Shown here: positions 43,300 to 64,000 of the stretch, in pieces
Layout of the letters: every line of letters starts with the position of its first letter
Position numbering within the stretch: position 1 is the stretch's first letter
Assembly: GCA_947471745.1 (NCBI GenBank)
Contig: CANJKZ010000010.1
Span: 839,501 to 903,500 of the forward strand
From: Closterium sp. Naga37s-1
Lineage: Eukaryota > Streptophyta > Zygnematophyceae > Desmidiales > Closteriaceae
Length of the DNA: 64,000 nt
Direction: 5' to 3'
The notes under the pieces: generated by a model
Database searches by the model: none
What the model was told of the DNA's origin: nothing
Seen by the model: only the letters and a program-made list of their open reading frames with translations
Made by a program: the position numbers and the translations under genes

Positions 43300-43478
43300 A
43301 CTTTGCCAGCATTAGACCCACTTGGCAGCTGGAGGGTTCTCAGCTTGGCCAAGGCACTCAGCTGCAGCAGCCCATCATCCGTGACTGCCGTGCCACCCAG
43401 AAATAGTTCCTTCAGCCCTGTTAGCCTCCCCACATGCACCATGCCAGCATCCGTCACACCCTTGCAGCGGGTCGGGCA
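43300..43478 (-). CDS. Leucine-rich repeat exon, partial gene
   Basis: The minus strand reads CKGVTDAGMVHVGRLTGLKE, then LFLGGTAVTDDGLLQLSALA, then KLRTLQL. This is two repeats of the VTDxGLxxLxxLxxLxxLxLxGT pattern seen in cysteine-containing and F-box-type LRR proteins. An intron-like pyrimidine run precedes it, and a possible donor follows near 43300. Further LRR exons were not identified on either side, so the gene may be broken or have very long introns. It might instead be a separate module downstream of the kinase gene. Confidence 0.6.
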
Positions 43479-43479
43479 C

Positions 43480-44370
43480 GGGAGGAGGAGGAAGGAGGTC
43501 TTGCGCTGCTGCCGCCGATGCTGCCGCTGCTGCCGATGCTGCCAACGCTGCCGACGCTGCCGCTGCTGCTGATCCCACTGATAGCACTATCATTCAAACC
43601 GCTGCTGTCTGTTGCTGCTGGAACAGTCGAAGGGTTGCTGCTGCTGCTGCTGCTACGCCTGATAGGCTGAGAGAATAGGGAGGGGTTTTCCTTATCTGCG
43701 GAAAAAAGGTGGGAAGACAAGTGGGGTGAAACAAAGCCATGAGATTGCGTAACACTCTCTACCGTTGCTGCTGCCGTGCTTCAAAGATTTGGAGAACAGG
43801 AAAGTATATTTTTAACTGGTGTGGTGAATGAGGGAACAATACCACATGCCATGCACCCAGTACGTACGTGCCACAAGTAACAATACAGCACCTTACACGA
43901 TACAGCACCTTACACGATACAGTATCTTAGACGATACAGTATCTTACACGATACAGTATCTTACACGATAAAGTATATTACACGATACAGCACCTTACAC
44001 GATACAGCACCATACACAAGACAAACTGTGCCTTCATTAGAGTTACCTAAGGGTGTGTGCCATACCCCCAATGCTCGGTCCCATCGGTCAGCAGCAGCAT
44101 GCACCTGAACACTACCTTACACGATACACCACCTTACACAATACAAACTGTGGCTTCTTAAGTTAAGAGTTACCTAATTGGATCGCCTGCCTGCAGGGTG
44201 TTTGCCACGTCCTCCATGCTCGGTCCCATCAGTCAGCATCCACCTCAACAGCCACCTCACGCGAAATTGAAGCCTTCCTTTTGCAGATAAAGAACCTATA
44301 TTAATCGCCTAAAACACACCAACCTATATTAATCGCCTAAAACACACCAACCTATATTAATCGCCTAAAA
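43480..44370. repeat. Short tandem repeats downstream of the kinase gene
   Basis: A CTG-rich tract at 43495-43660; about eight units of ACACGATACAGTATCTT (17-18 bp) at 43885-44020; three units of CCTATATTAATCGCCTAAAA plus CACACCAA at 44290-44375. No gene seen. Confidence 0.85.
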
Positions 44371-44379
44371 CACACCTAA

Positions 44380-44560
44380 CTGGATCGCTCGCAGGGTGTG
44401 TGCCTGCCACGTCCGCCATGCTCGGCCGCATCAGCCAGGCCTTCTCAAGATGTACTTAAATGGATTGCCTAACACGCACCTAACTGGATCGCCTGCAGGG
44501 TGTATGTCACGTCCTCTGGTTGGCCGCATCAGTCAGCAGCAGCACCATCCACTTGAACAG
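44380..44560 (-). repeat. Copies of the 3' end of the kinase C-terminal exon
   Basis: CACCCTGCAGGCGATCCAGTTAG-like segments (coding LQAIQL) recur near 44385-44420 and 44475-44515, with an earlier weak one near 44180-44235. All lie downstream of the intact exon and each is followed by GT. Confidence 0.82.
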
Positions 44561-44618
44561 TGTGTGTGCCTTACTTACGTGATACAATAACCGTGCCTTC
44601 TTAGAATGTATGTAGTAC

Positions 44619-59682
<15,064 letters not shown>

Positions 59683-60279
59683 CTGAGGGGAATGAGAGGG
59701 TTGGGGCGAAGGGGGACGTTGGTTGGAGGGAAAGAGGGGGCTTGGGTTTCGAGTATGAGGGACTCTCTAGGTTGCTGGTAAATCGCCAAACTCTGCTGCT
59801 ATAGACGATGTTCTGGGGAGAATGAGGGGGTTGGGGGAAAGGGGAGAGTTTGAGGGCAGGAGAGGGTTGGGGGGGAGGAGGAAGATTGGAGGGAAAAATG
59901 AAGATTGGATCTTGAGTATGGAGATTGGGTATGGACTCTCGTGGGTGCTGGTAAATTGCCAAACTCTGCTTCAATAGACGATGTTCTGACGGAGGGGAAC
60001 AAAGGGGGGGGGTCGGGTGGAATTTAGGGGGAAAAAGAGCGAACCATTGTATTGAAATGGTACCAATGGTGACTCATTACCAGGGTAATAATGCATGAAA
60101 TTTATTCCTATCATTTACGCGTAGTCGTTTACACGTACAGGCTCACCATAAATAAATTCCTGCACAGCACACACACACGATTGCACATGCACATGGCCCA
60201 CGCCCACCCACCCACATGCATGATCAGGTGGAAGAAAGAGGCTCAGCAGTGAGAAAAGAACCAAACAAAACAGAACAAT
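59683..60279. repeat. Copies of the kinase first exon, then short intergenic
   Basis: The minus-strand code SSIAAEFGDLPA recurs near 59770-59815 and 59945-59990. A Met at 60002 (MFPSVRTSSIEAEFGNLPAP) could be the original start. 60003-60279 holds no feature and separates the kinase gene from the next stop codon. Confidence 0.7.
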
Positions 60280-63200
60280 TCACATCTGCCGAGTGGGGTT
60301 GCCACTGGAAGGCCTGTCTGCTCCGCTCTTGGCTGGCTTGCCCGCTGATGATGATGCCCCACTGCTGCCGCCACTGCCCGCACTGGCAGGAGGAGCGTTG
60401 AGTGTGGATGCTGAGACGAAATCACACGCACCTGGCGAGTGAACGAATACTGAGAAGAGAGCACACACACACACGCACCTGGCGAGTGAACGAATACTGA
60501 GAAGAGAGCACACACACACACGCACCTGGCGAGTGAACGAATACTGAGAAGAGAGCACACACACACACACACCTGGCGAGTGAACGAATACTGAGAAGAG
60601 AGCACACACACACACACACCTGGCGAGTGAACGAATACTGAGAAGAGAGCACACACACACACACACGCACCTGGCGAGTGGGTTGCCACTGGACGGCCTG
60701 TCTGCTCCGCTCTTGGCTGGCTTGGGTGGCTTCTTTCCTTCCTGCGCCGGCCGTTTCCCCCCTGAGGATGCCCCCCCACTGCCGCCAATCCCAGGTGCGT
60801 TGGGGGTGAACGAATACTGAGAAGAGAGCACACACACACACGCACCTGGCGAGTGGGTTGCCACTGGACGGCCTGTCTGATCCGCTCTTGGCTGGCTTGG
60901 GTGGCTTCTTTCCTTCCTGCGCCGGCCGTTTCCCCCCTGAGGATGCCCCCCCACTGCCGCCAATCCCAGGTGCGTTGGGGGTGAACGAATACTGAGAAGA
61001 GAGCACACACACACACGCACCTGGCGAGTGGGTTGCCACTGGACGGCCTGTCTGCTCCGCTCTTGGCTGGCTTGGGTGGCTTCTTTCCTTCCTGCGCCGG
61101 CCGTTTCCCCCCTGAGGATGCCCCCCCACTGCCGCCAATCCCAGGTGCGTTGGGGGTGAACGAATACTGAGAAGAGAGCACACACACACACGCACCTGGC
61201 GAGTGGGTTGCCACTGGACGGCCTGTCTGCTCCGCTCTTGGCTGGCTTGGGTGGCTTCTTCCCCTCCTTCCTGCACCAGGGTGACTATTGAGTCTCTCGA
61301 CTCACAAGTCACCAACAAGCCGCACCTGGCGAGTGGGTTGCCACTGGACGGCCTGTCTGATCCACTCTTGGCTGGCTTGGGTGGCTTCTTCCCTTCCTGC
61401 GCCGGCCTCTTGCTCCCTCCTGTTGCTCCACTTCCCGCACTCCCAGGTGCGTTGGGTGTGGATGCTGGCGAGCAAGCAGGGCAGGGCAGGGCAGGGCAGG
61501 GCAGGGCAGGGCAGGGCAGGGCAGGGCAGGGCAGGGCAGGGCAGGGCAGGGCAGGGCAGGGCAGGGCAGGGCAGGGCAGGGTAGGGAAGGGTAGGGTAGG
61601 GTTGTAAAGGCGGACATGGAGTGGAAAGAGAGGTGAGGAGAGGAGAGGTTAAACATCAAGAGAACGTGAGGCAGCTTGTTGGGAAAGAGAGCAGCAACAC
61701 TCACATGACTTCTTAAGGAGAGTGGAGAGGCGAGCAAACTGCTGCCCCACCTCCCCAGCGTGGCTGCTGATCCGCTTCTTGATCACATTGTGCAGCGACA
61801 GACAGGTTGGAAGAGGAGGCAGTTTCTTGGAAGGGTGGAGTGGAGAAGAGCTTACATGACTTCTTGAGGAGAGTGGAGAGCCGGGCGAATTGCTGCCCCA
61901 CCTCCCCAGCGTGGCTGCTGATCCGCTTCTTGATCACATTGTGCAGCGACAGGTTGCGATCGAACGATGCCTCCTCCACCTGTGCAACCGGCTTTGGTGA
62001 CGGCAGGCTCAGATTCCGCTCCAGAGACAACATCTCCTCGCCCGCTCCCCCTAGCTCTCCCTCTCTGTCCCTTTCTCCCTCTCTCGCTCCCTCTCTTGCT
62101 CCGTCTGTCTCTCCCTCTCTCTCTCCTTCTGCTGCATGAGAGGTGCAGGGGGGAGGGGCGTTTACTGTGTCTGCAGAGAAAGCGCGGGGGAGCCGTGGCT
62201 GGGGTGGTTTTCTGGAGAGGGAGGATGCAGGTGGGAGTGGTGCTGCTGCTGGGAGTGGTGGAAGTGGGAATGATGGAGGAGGTGGTGAGACTGCTGCATA
62301 GAGGTCACCAGTGTGAGCAGCAGCACCAGCAGCACCACTGCCACTACCACCAGCACCAGCATCAACACCAACAACAGCACCAGGTGCAGAAGCAGCAGCA
62401 GGGGCCTTGCCGACACCAGCAGCAGCAGCTGTAGCAGCAGCTGTAGCAGAAGCAGCGGAGCCTGCTACAAGGGGAGCAGCAGCAGCCATCCCATCGTTTC
62501 CATACAGATCCGCCAACCCTCCTCCTTGGAATCCTCTACGCCGTCCTCCATACAAATCACCAGCACTCCCACCACCACCACCACCACCACGACCACCACC
62601 AACCCCACCATCACCCGCACCACCACCAGCACTGCCACCAGCTGTGGCAGCTATATCCTGCTCTTCATCCCCTGTGTCTCCCACACCACCGACACCTACC
62701 ACTCCCACTCCTACTCCCACCCCTCCCACTTCCACCACTCCCCCGGGACTCCCCCACGAGCCTCCAGAAGGGCTTGCCTCGGGAACTGAGCTGCTCCTCC
62801 CAATCAACCTCCCACCCGCACCAGGTATACCCGCCCCTGATGCACTTGCATCAGATAACCCTACCCCAGGACCCCCCGCACCAGTTGTGCCTCCCTGTCT
62901 CCCACCCTCCACCAACCCGCCTAGCCCCTCCTCGTCTGCATCCAGCCCGAATTGCTCTGCCAGCTGTGCAAACTCCCTTTGCTCCCAACTTCCATGCCTT
63001 AGAATCGACGCGGCAGATGTCCCTCGGGGTCTTGATGGGACCGATCCTGATGAGATCAACGGTCCAGATCGTGCAGAGGGAACGCTAGACGAGGTTGAGG
63101 AATCTCCTGGTGTTGCTCCTGAAAGAGGGCTCTTCCAATTTCCGGTCGGAGGTTTCTTTTTCGCCTGCCCGCTGCCCTGCAGAACATCTAGAGCCGAAGG

Positions 63201-63980
63201 GGGAACCGACATCAAAAAGTCCTCCGCGTCCGAACCACGCTCCGAACCAGACCCCTCTAAGGCGTCTCCCAAGCCTCCCGTTCCCGAACCTGCCCCAGAG
63301 ACTAACCCGCCTAGGCCTGTTCCGAACCCTATGCTGCTGCCGAACCTGGCGTGACCTGCCCGCTGGGTTCGGTTGTGGTACGACGACGAAGCTGGCCTGC
63401 TTCGGACTCCACTGCTGCTGGCAAGCCTGCGAGAGGAAGATCTAGGTCTAGAACCCCCCATAAACCCTAACCCTAATCCTGACCCAGCACCTGCTGCTGC
63501 AGCAGATTCCGTCACTCCCTCTGCCTCATCTTCCCCCACTGCAGATCCTCCCATCCATTCCTCTCCCTTCCCACCTGCTCCTTCTCCCGCCCCTTGCAAC
63601 CTCTGCTTTTCCTGAAGCTCCAGTAGCAGTGTCTGCAGCTCTCGTCTGTCTGTCTGCCCTGCTTTGAACCTGGCAGCCCAGTCCCTTAACCGCGAATCAT
63701 TCAACCCTAGCTGAAGCAGGTCCTCGACAAAATGACTGTCACTGACAATGCCGGCTCCCGAGCCTGCTGCCGAGCCTCCGGATTTCGCAGGCTTGGCCGA
63801 GGCTGAGTGTGCCTTGCGGATGGAAGAGGGTCGGGAGGAGATGTGGCTCGGCGGCAGCAGGGCGGATGGACCAATCAGCTCCTCCTGCATTGGTTCCTGC
63901 AAAAAGATTTCCTGCCCGTCCTGCCTGACCTGCCCGATCTGCCCGATCTGCCCGTCCTCCCCATCTTCAAATCCCATCAT
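60280..63980 (-). CDS. Gly/Ser-rich protein with helical C-terminal segment, 3' end of gene
   Basis: A 755-codon open frame (63980-61713) enters from the right edge (AAQMMGFEDGEDGQ). It includes a predicted helical block (HFVEDLLQLGLNDSRLRDWA then ARFKAGQTDRRELQTLLLEL), long Gly/Ser/Ala/Pro-rich stretches, and a conserved-looking end (SFDRNLSLHNVIKKRISSHA then GEVGQQFARLSTLLKKS). A donor GTAAGC ends the exon at 61856; the repeat of the same border has GTGAGT after 61705. Joined in phase to the last exon (60410-60280) it gives STLNAPPASAGSGGSSG, then KPAKSGADRPSSGNPTRQM and TGA. Copies of the tail exon (KRPAQEGKKPPKPAKSGADR) occur four times between, with donors, so tails of different length may be spliced. 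I do not recognise the family; the basic Pro-rich tail could bind nucleic acid or microtubules, but that is a guess. Confidence 0.6.
60425..60670. repeat. ~50-60-bp tandem repeat with CA tracts
   Basis: Five units of CACCTGGCGAGTGAACGAAT plus ACTGAGAAGAGAGCACACAC. They are 5' ends of introns following tail-exon copies. Confidence 0.9.
60665..61350 (-). repeat. ~175-bp tandem copies of the tail exon
   Basis: Four to five units, each with the coding strand APGIGGSGGASSGGKRPAQE and KKPPKPAKSGADRPSSGNP, then the donor GTGCGT. The rightmost is interrupted by a degenerate palindrome at 61280-61313. Confidence 0.93.
61280..61313. repeat. Degenerate TCGA-type palindrome, extended
   Basis: GGTGACTATTGAGTC-TCTC-GACTCACAAGTCACC: good outer arms with a 4-bp central interruption, at a junction of two tail-exon copies. 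Confidence 0.82.
61473..61605. repeat. GGGCA pentanucleotide array
   Basis: About 22 units of GGGCA passing at the right into GGGTAGGGAAGGGTAGGG. On the + strand it is a strong G-quadruplex candidate; it lies in an intron of the minus-strand gene. Confidence 0.93.
61706..61960 (-). repeat. Duplicated exon-intron border in the Gly/Ser-rich gene
   Basis: The sequence coding SLHNVIKKRISSHAGEVGQQ and FARLSTLLKKS occurs at 61950-61856 and again, in another frame, at 61800-61706, each followed by its own donor. The duplication keeps the frame open past the first donor. Confidence 0.85.
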
Positions 63981-64000
63981 CTGGGCGGCTATTCTTGTCA

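Noticed and set aside
60243-61318. Three overlapping ~300-codon minus-strand frames rich in CVCSLLSIRS
   Set aside because: They read through exon copies and CA-rich intron pieces; only the KPAKSGADRPSSGNP-coding parts fit the gene.
62407-63354. 315-codon plus-strand Pro-rich frame
   Set aside because: It is antisense to the Gly/Ser-rich minus-strand gene, whose end has in-phase splice sites and a matching terminal exon.

Overview
The window looks like nuclear DNA of a streptophyte, most likely a charophyte green alga such as a zygnematophyte, or an early-diverging land plant. The reasons are a five-exon L-galactose dehydrogenase of the plant ascorbate pathway, a plant-type receptor-like cytoplasmic kinase, a small plant-type cysteine-rich DnaJ-like protein, GT-AG introns, a chromodomain Ty3 element, a plant-style LINE, copia DNA and hAT-type MITEs. 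The species cannot be fixed from sequence alone. Most of the open frames in the window lie in tandem repeats and are not genes.

Layout: 1-2000 tandem repeats; 2014-2760 (-) 5' end of a DOMON-domain protein; 3639-17622 a Ty3/gypsy chromovirus with target duplication CTACT, whose 5' LTR is split by a 6.5-kb LINE (3754-10221) and whose integrase is split by a 1.9-kb non-autonomous LTR element (14113-16049) with LTRs that look identical; 17923-22972 (-) L-galactose dehydrogenase; 23991-26996 (+) cysteine-rich DnaJ-like protein, head to head with it; 27290-28418 (+) P-loop kinase-like gene; 29345-30530 a 180-bp satellite-like array and a MITE; 31247-33914 (+) unrecognised gene; 37122-37682 (+) DUF488 protein; 37700-43290 mostly repeats; 43300-43478 (-) LRR exon; 44619-59682 (-) receptor-like cytoplasmic kinase spread over 15 kb, with a copia fragment and two hAT-type MITEs in its introns; 60280-63980 (-) 3' end of a Gly/Ser-rich protein gene.

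Two connected patterns stand out. First, nearly every host exon is surrounded by partial copies of itself: copies of its 5' part with the splice acceptor lie upstream, and copies of its 3' part with the donor lie downstream. This is what repeated tandem duplication across exon-intron borders would leave, and it accounts for most of the intron length. Second, about 30 short palindromes of the form TTTTGAG-nnnn-CTCAAAA, with only four core tetramers (TCGA, ACGT, GCGC, AATT), sit almost always exactly at the junction between two such imperfect duplicates. Their flanks are often extended as a private inverted repeat, and one site has grown into a tandem array of about 17 copies. I do not know a named system like this. 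It is either a hairpin-linked duplication mechanism or a library/assembly artefact, and raw long reads would tell which.

The host genes do not form a pathway. L-galactose dehydrogenase is the only clear metabolic enzyme, and the kinase is a likely signalling protein. Exon models were built by eye from splice consensus, reading phase and family knowledge; no alignment or search was run.
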